Shown here in pieces: positions 7,009 to 14,768 of a stretch of 20,579 nt of DNA. How positions within the stretch are numbered: position 1 is the first letter of the stretch; each line of letters begins with the position of its first letter. Both the position numbers and the translations under genes were made by a program. The DNA lies in the NCBI GenBank assembly GCA_016292745.1, contig JAEDFO010000042.1, forward strand, positions 1 to 20,579, in the 5' to 3' direction. The stretch is from Muribaculaceae bacterium (GTDB lineage: Bacteria; Bacteroidota; Bacteroidia; Bacteroidales; Muribaculaceae). The notes under the pieces are model-generated. The model was not told the origin of the DNA. It saw only the letters and a list, made by a program, of their open reading frames with translations, and searched no databases.

Positions 7009-8676
7009 TTAACTCAAGCCAACAACATTGCCGTCGATGATATCGATTTTGCAAGCCTGTGGCACTTTCGGTAGGCCCGGCATGCGCATGATGTCGCCCA
7101 TGATAACCACAATCATCTCGGCCCCGTTGTTGATTATGATGTCGCGGACATTGAGCTCGAAGTCGGTGGCTACACCGATGGCTTTTGGGTCGGACGAGAA
7201 TGAGTATTGAGTTTTGGCAATGCAGATTGGGTAGTGAGCAATGCCGAGACTTTCGATTTGCTTGAGTTTGTTTTTTGCGAGGATAGAGAACACCACCGAC
7301 GAAGCGCCGTAGATTTTACGAGCTACGTTGTCGATTTTCTGCTTCACAGGAGTGTTGTCGTCGTAAAGGAGCTGGAGAGGCTTAGACGGATTGTTCTCCA
7401 CGGTGTCGACAAGAAGTCGGGCGAGCTCTTCGCCACCGGCCCCACCTTTAGCGAACACATGGTTTTCGGCAAATCCAACGCCTTTTTGTCGGCAGTGCTC
7501 GGCCACCATTGCAATTTCCTCGTCGGAGTCAGACTCGAAACGGTTGAAAGTTACGATGACGCTTTGCCCGAAGAGTTGCATGTTTTCGATGTGCTTGTCG
7601 AGGTTGCAGAGACCTTTACGTAGGCCTTCTATGTTAGGTTCCTTAATTTTGTCCTCAGGGACACCGCCGTGAAGCTTGAGGCTTTGTGCAGTGGCCACTA
7701 TGATGGTTGCTTTAGGAGAGAGACCCGATTTTCGGCATTTGATGTCGAAGAACTTCTCAGCGCCGAGGTCGGCACCGAAACCGGCTTCGGTGACCACATA
7801 GTCGGCATACGACATAGCCATACGAGTGGCGATGATAGAGTTGCAGCCGTGAGCGATGTTGGCGAATGGGCCGCCATGTACCATGGCCGGGGTGTTTTCA
7901 GTTGTCTGCACGAGATTAGGCATCAGGGCATCCTTTAGGAGCAGGACGATAGCGCCGGTAACACCGAGGTCGTCGACGGTGAAAGGCTGGTCGTCGAAAG
8001 TGTATCCGAGAAGGATTTTGCCGATACGTCGACGCAGGTCGTCGATGTCGGTGGCCAGACACATAATAGCCATAATCTCGGAAGCCGGAGTGATGTCGAA
8101 CCCGCTTTCGGCCGGCACGCCGTTAATGCGGCTGCCTATACCGGTTACTATGTTTCGGAGGTTTCGGTCGTTGATGTCGAGCACACGTTTCCACTTTACT
8201 TCCTTCAGACCGATTCCTTTGGTGCGGTTTTGATATATATAGTTGTCGAGCAGCGCGGTAATCATGTTGTGAGCAGTGGTGATAGCGTGGAAGTCGCCGG
8301 TGAAGTGCAGGTTGATGTTCTCCATGGGGAGAACCTGCGAGTAACCACCTCCGGCAGCGCCACCTTTCATACCGAAGCAAGGGCCAAGCGAAGGTTCTCG
8401 CAAAGCCACGATGCATTTTTTGCCTATACGGTTTAGCGCGAGCGACAGCCCAATGGACACAGTGGTTTTTCCCACACCGGCCTTGTTAGGAGTGATGGCA
8501 GTGACGAGAATCAGGTTGCTTTTTGCCGCACGGTCGAGGTTAATGCAATCGAGGGGCACCTTGGCCATATAGTGGCCGTAGCTTAGGATTTCGTTGGCTG
8601 GGATTCCAGCTTTATCGGCAATAGCTGAAATGTTGTCGAGTTTAGTTTCGCGAGCTATTTCAATATCAGTTTTCAT
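7009..8676 (-). CDS. fhs: Formate-tetrahydrofolate ligase
   Basis: Makes 10-formyltetrahydrofolate from formate, tetrahydrofolate and ATP, feeding one-carbon units to purine and formyl-methionine synthesis in the cytoplasm. The 555-residue protein has the normal length. The nucleotide loop is TPNKAGVGKTT (residues 62-72). Next come ALREPSLGPCFGMKGGAAGG, NLHFTGDFHAI and HNMITALLDNYIYQ, all hallmark stretches. The segments EAGFGADLGAEKFFDIKCR and KGGAGGEELA further along also match. The loop differs from the PAGEGKTT version of acetogen enzymes, but the lysine and threonines are kept. It is the first gene of a five-gene minus-strand unit and has a good promoter about 32 bases upstream. Confidence 0.97.
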   Translation of the reverse strand: MKTDIEIARETKLDNISAIADKAGIPANEILSYGHYMAKVPLDCINLDRAAKSNLILVTAITPNKAGVGKTTVSIGLSLALNRIGKKCIVALREPSLGPCFGMKGGAAGGGYSQVLPMENINLHFTGDFHAITTAHNMITALLDNYIYQNRTKGIGLKEVKWKRVLDINDRNLRNIVTGIGSRINGVPAESGFDITPASEIMAIMCLATDIDDLRRRIGKILLGYTFDDQPFTVDDLGVTGAIVLLLKDALMPNLVQTTENTPAMVHGGPFANIAHGCNSIIATRMAMSYADYVVTEAGFGADLGAEKFFDIKCRKSGLSPKATIIVATAQSLKLHGGVPEDKIKEPNIEGLRKGLCNLDKHIENMQLFGQSVIVTFNRFESDSDEEIAMVAEHCRQKGVGFAENHVFAKGGAGGEELARLLVDTVENNPSKPLQLLYDDNTPVKQKIDNVARKIYGASSVVFSILAKNKLKQIESLGIAHYPICIAKTQYSFSSDPKAIGVATDFELNVRDIIINNGAEMIVVIMGDIMRMPGLPKVPQACKIDIIDGNVVGLS

Positions 8677-8707
8677 AAAAGGAACCAGGAGATAATAAAT
8701 GAGATTG

Positions 8708-8739
8708 CAAAGGTATTAAAATAATCTCAAAAGCGGAAA
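8708..8739 (-). promoter_or_regulatory. Bacteroidota-type promoter for the fhs unit
   Basis: On the minus strand TACCTTTG (8715-8708) matches the -7 consensus exactly, and TTTC (8739-8736) lies 20 bases upstream as a one-off -33 box. The box ends 31 bases before the fhs ATG. Confidence 0.65.
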
Positions 8740-8741
8740 CT

Positions 8742-8777
8742 AACCATTAGCCTTGTCGGTGTCGGGAGGCAATGGTT
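8742..8777 (-). terminator. Hairpin downstream of tonB
   Basis: AACCATT plus GCCT on the left (8742-8753, one bulged A) pairs with AGGC plus AATGGTT on the right (8767-8777), an 11-bp stem 37 bases beyond the tonB stop. The T tract after it is weak, and the fhs promoter follows at once, so readthrough from the pdxJ-tonB unit into fhs is possible. Confidence 0.5.
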
Positions 8778-8814
8778 TAAAGAATCGATTTTTATAAGAG
8801 ATGGGCGCGTCGGG

Positions 8815-9576
8815 TTATTCGAATTTCCAGGTGATAGTGCCCACTTGGTCGGTAGTGAGGTTTGGAGCAACGCTGAACCGAGATTGCCGTGATGCGTTTT
8901 CGCAACTGCGGCGCACGTCGGTGCTTGCAGCGGCGCTTCCAGAACCGGAGACGTAGCTGGCTGAAATAACGTAGCCTTTGGGATTAACGCGGACCTCGAT
9001 AACCACGGTACCGTCGACACGGCTCATGGGTTTTCCCCACGATTCGAGGTTACGTCCGGTGAGTGTGTGCCCCGGTGAGCCTTTTGTTACCCCCACTGTA
9101 GAGTTTCCATTGGTTTGACCTACGGTTTCCGAGGAGCCGTTTTTGCTGAACGATACCCGTCGGCTGATTTGCTTGGCTTTTTCCTGCTCGCGCTTACGGC
9201 GTTCAATTTCAGCGAGTTCCTCCTTTGTAGGGCCTGATTTCTTTTCCTCTCGTTTTTTTACAGTCATTGGCGAAGGCTCTTCGGTGCTAATTAGCTGAGA
9301 AGCGTCGGCCTTCTCTCCGGCGTCGATGATATCGTCGGCCTGGTCGACGGAGTTCTTTGCTTTGGTGTTGGCGGGAGCGATGTCGCCGAGGACCACAAAT
9401 TCGCCACCGAAGAGGATTTCGCTTTGCGGAGGCAGGTCTTTAGGTGGCCATTGGTAGCTGAGTGAGGCAAAAAGCAGCACGATAATAACCAGCAGAGCGA
9501 ACAAGGCGGTTGCAATGAGGGCAATGAGCTGGTTGCGGTCGGGATTTTTCAGATATGAAGAGCTGCTGAATGCCAT
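8815..9576 (-). CDS. tonB: TonB-family energy transducer
   Basis: Transfers proton-motive-force-derived energy from the inner-membrane ExbB/ExbD motor to outer-membrane receptors. The 253-residue protein has a short cytoplasmic N-terminus, one transmembrane helix at about residues 17-41, a charged Lys/Glu-rich periplasmic stretch with an ELAEIERRKREQEKAKQ helix near 120-136, and a C-terminal TonB-like domain (about 175-253) with GTVVIEVRVNPKGYVISASY and the final TITWKFE. The linker lacks the long Pro-Lys repeats of E. coli TonB and looks closer to the TolA/TonB hybrids common in Bacteroidales, so a TolA-like cell-envelope role is possible. It starts 8 bases after exbD and closes the pdxJ-exbB-exbD-tonB unit. 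Confidence 0.88.
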   Translation of the reverse strand: MAFSSSSYLKNPDRNQLIALIATALFALLVIIVLLFASLSYQWPPKDLPPQSEILFGGEFVVLGDIAPANTKAKNSVDQADDIIDAGEKADASQLISTEEPSPMTVKKREEKKSGPTKEELAEIERRKREQEKAKQISRRVSFSKNGSSETVGQTNGNSTVGVTKGSPGHTLTGRNLESWGKPMSRVDGTVVIEVRVNPKGYVISASYVSGSGSAAASTDVRRSCENASRQSRFSVAPNLTTDQVGTITWKFE

Positions 9577-9584
9577 GATTGATG

Positions 9585-10001
9585 TTAATGCTTGTTAGAG
9601 GGTTTTGTGGCGAGCACCATCTTGAGGCTTGCGCGGGCACCTTTGTCGAGCACTTCGACGATTTTACCGTAAGGTACTTTCTCGTCGGCGTATAGGGCAA
9701 TGAACTGGTCGGGTGACTGCTGCTGAGCAATCTGGAGGAAGCCGATAAGGTCGGCTTCGGCAATCCGTTCGGGCTCGGCGTCGCCTTGGGCAGCATACAT
9801 GTTAAGTTCTTTGTCGATATACACTCTTGTTCCTGGCTTGAGAGCGGTCTGCTGGCTGCTTTGCGGCAGGTTAACCTCGAGAGCGTTCGGGAAAACGAAA
9901 GTTGAGGTTACCATAAAGAAAATGAGCAGCAGGAAAATGACATCGCTCATTGAAGCCATGCTGAAGAGAGTCATCATGTTATGTTGACGTTTCAGAGCCA
10001 T
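9585..10001 (-). CDS. exbD: ExbD/TolR-family biopolymer transport protein
   Basis: Inner-membrane motor subunit that carries the proton-binding aspartate. The 138-residue protein has one N-terminal transmembrane helix, SMSDVIFLLLIFFMV, starting near residue 17. Asp20 is in the position of the essential membrane aspartate of ExbD/TolR. The periplasmic part contains LEVNLPQSSQQTA and a final FIALYADEKVPYGKIVEVLD stretch typical of the family. It lies 8 bases after exbB and 8 bases before tonB, so the three form a complete energy-transduction module in stoichiometrically convenient order. Confidence 0.93.
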   Translation of the reverse strand: MALKRQHNMMTLFSMASMSDVIFLLLIFFMVTSTFVFPNALEVNLPQSSQQTALKPGTRVYIDKELNMYAAQGDAEPERIAEADLIGFLQIAQQQSPDQFIALYADEKVPYGKIVEVLDKGARASLKMVLATKPSNKH

Positions 10002-10009
10002 TTTGGAAA

Positions 10010-10753
10010 TCAGTTAACGGGTTCGTTCAGGAGGTCCATAAATTCCATGGTTTTGGCTTCGAGCTGAGTCATGACGTTATTGACTCGCGAAACGAGGAAG
10101 TTGTAGGCGAACAGAGCAATGATACCCACAACGAGACCAGCAACGGTTGTGACGAGCGCTTCGTAGATGCCGTTAGCGAGGATGCTGATGTTGGCACCAC
10201 CACCGGCGCTTGCCAGAGCGAAGAAAGCTTCGACCATACCGGTTACAGTACCGAGGAATCCGAGCATTGGAGCGCCAGATGCGGCAGTTGCGAGCCAAGG
10301 GAATCCTTTTTCGAGGCGTGCAATTTCAAGGTTGCCCACATTTTCGATTGCAGCTTGCACGTCGGTGGTTGGTCGGCCGATGCGGGATATGCCCTTTTCG
10401 ATTAGTCGGGCATATGGGGTTGCAGTGCGTCGGCATAGGTTTCGAGCGCTGTCGATTTCGCCTTCGTGGATGTAGTCGCGGATACGTTTCATGAAGGTGT
10501 CGTCCTCTTTAGCGGCCGCCTTAATGGCGAGGTATCGCTCGACGAGGACGTAAATGCTGAGGAGCGCGAGCACAGCGAGAGGAATCATGATGAATCCGCC
10601 CTTAAGGCACAGGCTCCACACAGAGAGCTCGTTGGTGGTTTGCTCAATCTGCTGGCCGGAAGCAGCCACAACGTTGTTGGCTGCGGCAATAGTGTCGGAA
10701 ACGGCCTGAACTGTCTGAGCGAGTACTGTGTTTAGGATAGTGAGCGATGTCAT
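10010..10753 (-). CDS. exbB: MotA/TolQ/ExbB proton channel family protein
   Basis: Channel subunit that with ExbD uses the proton gradient to drive TonB. The 247-residue protein has a hydrophilic, Gln/Ala-rich N-terminal extension of about 45 residues, a first membrane helix near 53-72 (FIMIPLAVLALLSIYVLVE), a cytoplasmic loop, and two more helices near 148-172 and 196-222. The hallmark segment GAPMLGFLGTVTGMVEAF and the later ALVTTVAGLVVGIIALFAYN are clear. The ATG overlaps the pdxJ stop by four bases, a strong sign of coupled translation. The N-terminal extension is longer than in E. coli TolQ and is usual for Bacteroidales homologues. Confidence 0.94.
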   Translation of the reverse strand: MTSLTILNTVLAQTVQAVSDTIAAANNVVAASGQQIEQTTNELSVWSLCLKGGFIMIPLAVLALLSIYVLVERYLAIKAAAKEDDTFMKRIRDYIHEGEIDSARNLCRRTATPYARLIEKGISRIGRPTTDVQAAIENVGNLEIARLEKGFPWLATAASGAPMLGFLGTVTGMVEAFFALASAGGGANISILANGIYEALVTTVAGLVVGIIALFAYNFLVSRVNNVMTQLEAKTMEFMDLLNEPVN

Positions 10754-11502
10754 ATCTGTCTATTGTTATGTTCAACGTAGTTGTTGTGTTTGCCGAGCGC
10801 TTTTTGGTAAGCCTTGATGGTGTTTTCGATGCCCAGATATAGAGCGTCGGAGATTAGGCAATGCCCGATAGAGACTTCCTGGAGGTAAGGCATGTGAGAA
10901 GCGAAGAACTCCAGGTTCAGGAGGCTGAGGTCGTGACCGGCATTCACACCGAGGCCGCAGTTGTGAGCGGTGCGTGAAGCTTCGATGTAAGGAGCGATTG
11001 CTTTTTCCGGGTTGTTCGGGAATTCGACGGCGAAAGGTTCGGTGTAAAGTTCAATACGGTCGGCACCAGTAGCAGCGGCGGCCTTGATGTTAGCCAGGTC
11101 GGTGTCGACGAAAATGCTGGAGCGGATACCGGCCTCTCTGAGGCGGTCGACAACAGCAGTGAGGAATTCCTCGTTTCCGGCGATGGTCCAGCCGCTGTTC
11201 GAGGTGAGCTGTGCCGGGGTGTCGGGGACGAGAGTCACTTGTTCGGGCTTTACCATCAGCACCAGATTCATGAAGTCGTCGGAAGGATATCCTTCGATGT
11301 TGAATTCTGTTTTGACGAGTGGCCGGAGCGTGAAAACGTCGGAACGACGGATGTGCCGTTCGTCGGGCCGTGGGTGAACAGTAATCCCGTTAGCGCCGAA
11401 CAGTTCGCAGTCGGTAGCAAATTTCTGGACGTCGGGTACATTGCCGCCACGAGCATTTCGCAGAGTGGCCACTTTATTGATGTTTACGCTTAAGTTTATC
11501 AT
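10750..11502 (-). CDS. pdxJ: Pyridoxine 5'-phosphate synthase
   Basis: Condenses 1-deoxy-D-xylulose 5-phosphate with 1-amino-acetone 3-phosphate to give pyridoxine 5'-phosphate, the last ring-forming step of the DXP-dependent vitamin B6 route. I chose the ATG at 11502 (250 residues, start MINLSVNINKVATLRNARGG), which is where family members begin. The frame stays open to an ATG at 11556, but those 18 extra residues are not family-like. Key features are the phosphate/substrate segment NINKVATLRNARGG, TVHPRPDERHI (residues 41-51), the ELYTEPFA segment, the glycine-rich LGVNAGHDL, and EVSIGHCLISDAL. Its stop overlaps exbB. It faces nadK across a divergent promoter region, an arrangement well known in Bacteroides relatives. 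Confidence 0.96.
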   Translation of the reverse strand: MINLSVNINKVATLRNARGGNVPDVQKFATDCELFGANGITVHPRPDERHIRRSDVFTLRPLVKTEFNIEGYPSDDFMNLVLMVKPEQVTLVPDTPAQLTSNSGWTIAGNEEFLTAVVDRLREAGIRSSIFVDTDLANIKAAAATGADRIELYTEPFAVEFPNNPEKAIAPYIEASRTAHNCGLGVNAGHDLSLLNLEFFASHMPYLQEVSIGHCLISDALYLGIENTIKAYQKALGKHNNYVEHNNRQI

Positions 11503-11567
11503 CTTCGTAGTGAAAAATACTCTATCAAATAGTTGTTTCTCTAAATATGTTGACAATAGATGGCGGG

Positions 11568-11598
11568 CAAAGGTTTAACGGCGAAGTAGCGAAAAAAA
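11568..11598 (-). promoter_or_regulatory. Probable promoter of the pdxJ-exbB-exbD-tonB unit
   Basis: On the minus strand AACCTTTG (11575-11568) differs by one base from the -7 consensus. TTTT (11598-11595) lies 19 bases upstream as an imperfect -33. The box ends 65 bases before the chosen pdxJ start and supports that start over the upstream ATG, which would lie only 11 bases from the box. Confidence 0.45.
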
Positions 11599-11633
11599 CG
11601 CTTGGTTGCAGACGAAAAACTGACGTAAAAGGC

Positions 11634-11663
11634 TTGAAACGGCGCGTCAAAGAATTATCTTTG
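11634..11663 (+). promoter_or_regulatory. Bacteroidota-type promoter for nadK
   Basis: TTG (11634-11636) and TATCTTTG (11656-11663) are separated by 19 bases and match the -33/-7 pattern well. The resulting leader to the nadK ATG is about 130 bases, long for this window, and includes a small CGGCC/GGCCG inverted repeat (11693-11697 with 11713-11717) and an AT-rich stretch before the start. Confidence 0.65.
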
Positions 11664-11799
11664 CAACGTGAGACAGGCATTTGGCAGAATTTCGGCCGAG
11701 CCGCGACCGTGTGGCCGCCTCATATCTATAAATTATGTTACAAAGTAAATACTATTTTGTGGCATTGCGTCAAAAAAAAGCATATAATTTTTTTGTGAG

Positions 11800-12669
11800 A
11801 TGAAGATACTTGTTTTCGGCAGTGAGTACCAGGGCCGATACATCGAAGAGCTGAAGAGAGTGATGAGCTGTCTGTCGGGCAGCGGAGCCGATGTGGTGGT
11901 TGACAGCGAGTTCCATCGCTATCTGCGCGAGCACCACGTGGTTCCGGAGGGCTTTGGGGTTGCGGATATCGAAGGCGGGGCATTGGATGCCGATGTGGCT
12001 CTGAGCTTTGGCGGCGACGGCACATTTCTGCGCACAGCTCGCAAGGTGGCGTTGCGTGGGGTTCCGATAATGGGAATCAACACCGGGAGCCTCGGGTATC
12101 TGGCCGATGTGTCGATAGACGATGCGGAGAAAGCCATCGGGAAGTGCCTGGCAGGCGAATGCTGCATCGACAGCCGCACGATGCTGCATGTGAGCACATT
12201 GGACACTGAGATAGATTTTCCGTATGCGCTCAACGAGGTTGCCATACAGAAGTCGCTGACGGCACAGATGTTGAAGATGCGCACAACGCTTAATGGGGTG
12301 TATCTGACCACGTATATGGGCGATGGGCTTCTGGTGTCGACTCCGACGGGTAGCACGGCGTATAATCTGTCGGTTGGTGGTCCTATCATCGAGCCGTCGT
12401 CGCATTCGTTTGCGGTGGCGCCGATAGCTGCACATTCGCTGACGATGCGTCCGATAGTTCTAAACGACGATTGCCGCATCGACATCACCACGTTGTCGAG
12501 GTGCGATACATTTTGTGTGAGTCTCGACGGAAACAACTACACGTTGCCGAGCGGGTCGACCATCAGCCTGTGCCGAGCTCCGTATGAGGTTAAGGTGGTA
12601 AAGGTTAACGGCCACAACTTTGCGTCGACACTTCGGAGCAAGCTGATGTGGGGTGTTGATGCCCGCTGA
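11800..12669 (+). CDS. nadK: NAD kinase
   Basis: Phosphorylates NAD to NADP with ATP in the cytoplasm, setting the NADPH pool. The 289-residue protein carries the diagnostic GGDGTFL loop (residues 71-77, with catalytic Asp73), the NE pair Asn145-Glu146 in LNEVAIQK, and TPTGSTAYNLSVGGPI from residue 181, all intact. The C-terminal beta-rich domain ends with the LDGNNYTLPSGSTI segment followed by ALKVVKVNGH-like residues. The start ATG at 11800 gives the usual MKILVFGSEYQG beginning. It is divergent from pdxJ. The stop is 76 bases before dnaX, which has its own promoter, and no terminator is visible between them. Confidence 0.97.
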   Translation: MKILVFGSEYQGRYIEELKRVMSCLSGSGADVVVDSEFHRYLREHHVVPEGFGVADIEGGALDADVALSFGGDGTFLRTARKVALRGVPIMGINTGSLGYLADVSIDDAEKAIGKCLAGECCIDSRTMLHVSTLDTEIDFPYALNEVAIQKSLTAQMLKMRTTLNGVYLTTYMGDGLLVSTPTGSTAYNLSVGGPIIEPSSHSFAVAPIAAHSLTMRPIVLNDDCRIDITTLSRCDTFCVSLDGNNYTLPSGSTISLCRAPYEVKVVKVNGHNFASTLRSKLMWGVDAR

Positions 12670-12689
12670 TGCAACAGTGATGGGATATA

Positions 12690-12721
12690 TTTGCGAGTGA
12701 CGAGGATTTTTAGTACTTTTG
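12690..12721 (+). promoter_or_regulatory. Bacteroidota-type promoter for dnaX
   Basis: TTTG (12690-12693), a 20-base spacer and TACTTTTG (12714-12721) match both consensus boxes exactly. This is the best promoter match in the window. The dnaX ATG follows after 24 bases, giving a short leader. Confidence 0.75.
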
Positions 12722-12745
12722 ACACTATCAATTTACACAACATAG

Positions 12746-14473
12746 ATGGGAGATTACATAGTATCGGCGCGGAAATACCGTCCATCGACGTTCAGCACGG
12801 TTGTGGGTCAGCAGGCGCTGGCGCATACGCTAAAATCGGCTATCAGCAGTGGCCGATTGGCGCATGCCTATCTGTTCTGCGGGCCACGAGGTGTTGGCAA
12901 GACGTCGTGTGCGCGTATTTTTGCCAAGACAATCAATTGCAGCCATCTGACAGCCGATGGCGAGGCATGCGGCGAGTGTGAGTCGTGCCGGGCATTCGAG
13001 GAGCAGCGTTCATATAATGTAGTTGAGCTGGATGCTGCGTCGAACAACTCGGTTGACGATATGCGCAACCTGATTGACCAGGTTAGGATACCGCCGCAGA
13101 TAGGCAAGTATAAGGTGTATATCATCGATGAGGTACATATGCTGTCGCAGAGTGCGTTTAATGCGTTTCTGAAGACTCTTGAGGAGCCGCCGGCACATGC
13201 CATATTCGTGCTTGCCACCACCGAGAAGCACAAGATATTGCCCACCATCCTGTCGCGCTGCCAGATATACGATTTTTCGCGCATCACGGTTCCCGACATA
13301 GTGGAGCAGCTGAAGCGCATTGCCGCCAACGAGGGTATCACGGCCGAGCCTGAGGCGCTGAACATCATAGCGCAGAAGGCCGACGGGGCCATGCGCGATG
13401 CGTTGTCGATATTCGACCAGGTTGCGGCTTCGTCGATGGGCAACATCACTTACCGCAGCACCATCGAGAACCTGAATGTGCTCGACTATGAGTATTACTT
13501 CCGGCTCACCGATGCCATTGTGGGCGGGGATGTGAGTTCAGCGTTGCTCACCTATCACGAGATACGTGAACATGGCTTCGACTCGCAGTTCTTCATCAAT
13601 GGACTTGCCGACCATTTCCGGAACCTGCTTGTGGCGCTGAATCCGGCCACGTTGCCGTTGCTTGAGGTTGCGAGCGAGGTGGTGTCGCGCTATCAGACAC
13701 AGGCGGCTACTACACCGGTGCGGTTTCTGTATGCGGCGATGGACCTTTGTAACCAGTGCGACCTTAACTACCGCACGGCGAGCAACAAGCAGTTTCTGGT
13801 GGAGCTGACTCTGATAAAGCTGTGTCAGCTGCTTAGCGCCCCTACCCCAACGCCTACCCCGGGTGGAGGTCTGAAGAAGGTGTCGGCGACCTCGCAGCCG
13901 GCCTCAGCCTCGGCACCGTCTCCGGCAGCCACTGCGGCACCAGCACCTACAGCCACAGCAACGACGGCTACGTCCCAGCGTAGGCCGTCGGTGCCGCAGG
14001 CATCACCGGCAGCCACTGCGGCTGTGGGTGGCATTCCGGTGATATCGATACGCAACATCAACAAGCCGGTGGCCGAGGTGCACTCCCAGCCAGTAAAGCC
14101 GGCAGAGCGTCGTAACATGCCGTTCACGTCCGAGCAGGTGCGCACGGCGTGGGCTGAATATATCAACGAGCATCCCAACGAGGTGTTCCTTATTAATTCG
14201 ATGCGCTCGTCGCTGCCGGTGATTGATGGTACAAATCTGTCGGTTCCGGTTGACAACATAGCGCAGCAGGAGTCGATAGGGTCGCACATGGATGAGCTTC
14301 TGGGCTTTTTCCGCGACCGGCTTCAGAACGACATGATAACCATCGGCACACACGTGCGCGAGCATGCCAAGCGACAGCGGTTGTTGTCGCCCGAGGAGAT
14401 AGTGGCCGAGATGATGGTTGAGCACGATTCGGTGCGCGAGCTTGTTAACCGCTTCAAGCTCGGTATAGCCTGA
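12746..14473 (+). CDS. dnaX: DNA polymerase III gamma/tau subunit
   Basis: AAA+ ATPase of the clamp loader that opens and loads the sliding clamp and, as tau, tethers polymerase cores. The 575-residue protein has Walker A GPRGVGKTS (residues 46-54), four zinc-binding cysteines at 65, 75, 78 and 81, Walker B YIIDEVHML with Asp128-Glu129, the SRC motif with its arginine finger (170-172), and the sensor-2 stretch GAMRDALSIFDQ. Domain III follows to about residue 365. A low-complexity Pro/Ala/Thr/Ser linker of about 70 residues separates it from a C-terminal domain (about 445-575) of the Bacteroidota type. I see no A-rich slippery site suggesting a programmed frameshift to make gamma. A 17-bp direct repeat lies within the linker. 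Confidence 0.97.
   Translation: MGDYIVSARKYRPSTFSTVVGQQALAHTLKSAISSGRLAHAYLFCGPRGVGKTSCARIFAKTINCSHLTADGEACGECESCRAFEEQRSYNVVELDAASNNSVDDMRNLIDQVRIPPQIGKYKVYIIDEVHMLSQSAFNAFLKTLEEPPAHAIFVLATTEKHKILPTILSRCQIYDFSRITVPDIVEQLKRIAANEGITAEPEALNIIAQKADGAMRDALSIFDQVAASSMGNITYRSTIENLNVLDYEYYFRLTDAIVGGDVSSALLTYHEIREHGFDSQFFINGLADHFRNLLVALNPATLPLLEVASEVVSRYQTQAATTPVRFLYAAMDLCNQCDLNYRTASNKQFLVELTLIKLCQLLSAPTPTPTPGGGLKKVSATSQPASASAPSPAATAAPAPTATATTATSQRRPSVPQASPAATAAVGGIPVISIRNINKPVAEVHSQPVKPAERRNMPFTSEQVRTAWAEYINEHPNEVFLINSMRSSLPVIDGTNLSVPVDNIAQQESIGSHMDELLGFFRDRLQNDMITIGTHVREHAKRQRLLSPEEIVAEMMVEHDSVRELVNRFKLGIA
13830..14035 (+). repeat. Low-complexity Pro/Ala/Thr/Ser linker with a 17-bp direct repeat, inside dnaX
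   Basis: This stretch encodes a disordered linker between the clamp-loader and C-terminal domains. The bases CCGGCAGCCACTGCGGC occur twice (near 13921 and 14008) about 87 bases apart, both in frame, so the linker length could vary between strains by recombination or slippage. Confidence 0.6.
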
Positions 14474-14656
14474 AAGACACACCTTTGAAATGGGGCGCTT
14501 GCGCCGGCACAGAATAACACACGCCCTTTCCACGAATGATTTGAACAAATTGCCCGGAATGTCGGTTGTATTGCCGTATTTTGCCTTGCAGAGTGGGTTG
14601 AAATGTTGTAAAAATTTAAAAGTGGGTGAAAATACGGAAATATTTCAGTAATTATG

Positions 14657-14686
14657 TTTCACTATCAAATTTTTTGATTATTTTTG
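14657..14686 (+). promoter_or_regulatory. Bacteroidota-type promoter for pckA, in the 295-base dnaX-pckA gap
   Basis: TATTTTTG (14679-14686) matches the -7 consensus exactly; TTTC (14657-14660) lies 18 bases upstream. A leader of about 75 bases, A-rich just before the ATG, follows. Elsewhere in the gap (14474-14768) I see only a short GGCGC/GCGCC inverted repeat at 14494-14505 with no T run, and AT-rich DNA; no gene. Confidence 0.6.
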
Positions 14687-14768
14687 CACCCGAAATACAA
14701 GGCGAAGACAGAAACGTCAGGAAACAACAAAGTTTAGATATTCCAAATAACTATAAATAAACAAGATC

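Noticed and set aside
11503..11556. Upstream ATG start for pdxJ
   Set aside because: The 18 added residues do not look like the family N-terminus, and the predicted -7 box would be only about 11 bases upstream of that ATG.
12746..14473. Programmed frameshift in dnaX
   Set aside because: No A-rich slippery heptamer was noticed near the domain III to linker border.
14494..14505. dnaX terminator at the GGCGC/GCGCC inverted repeat
   Set aside because: The stem is only 5 bp with a two-base loop and no T run follows.
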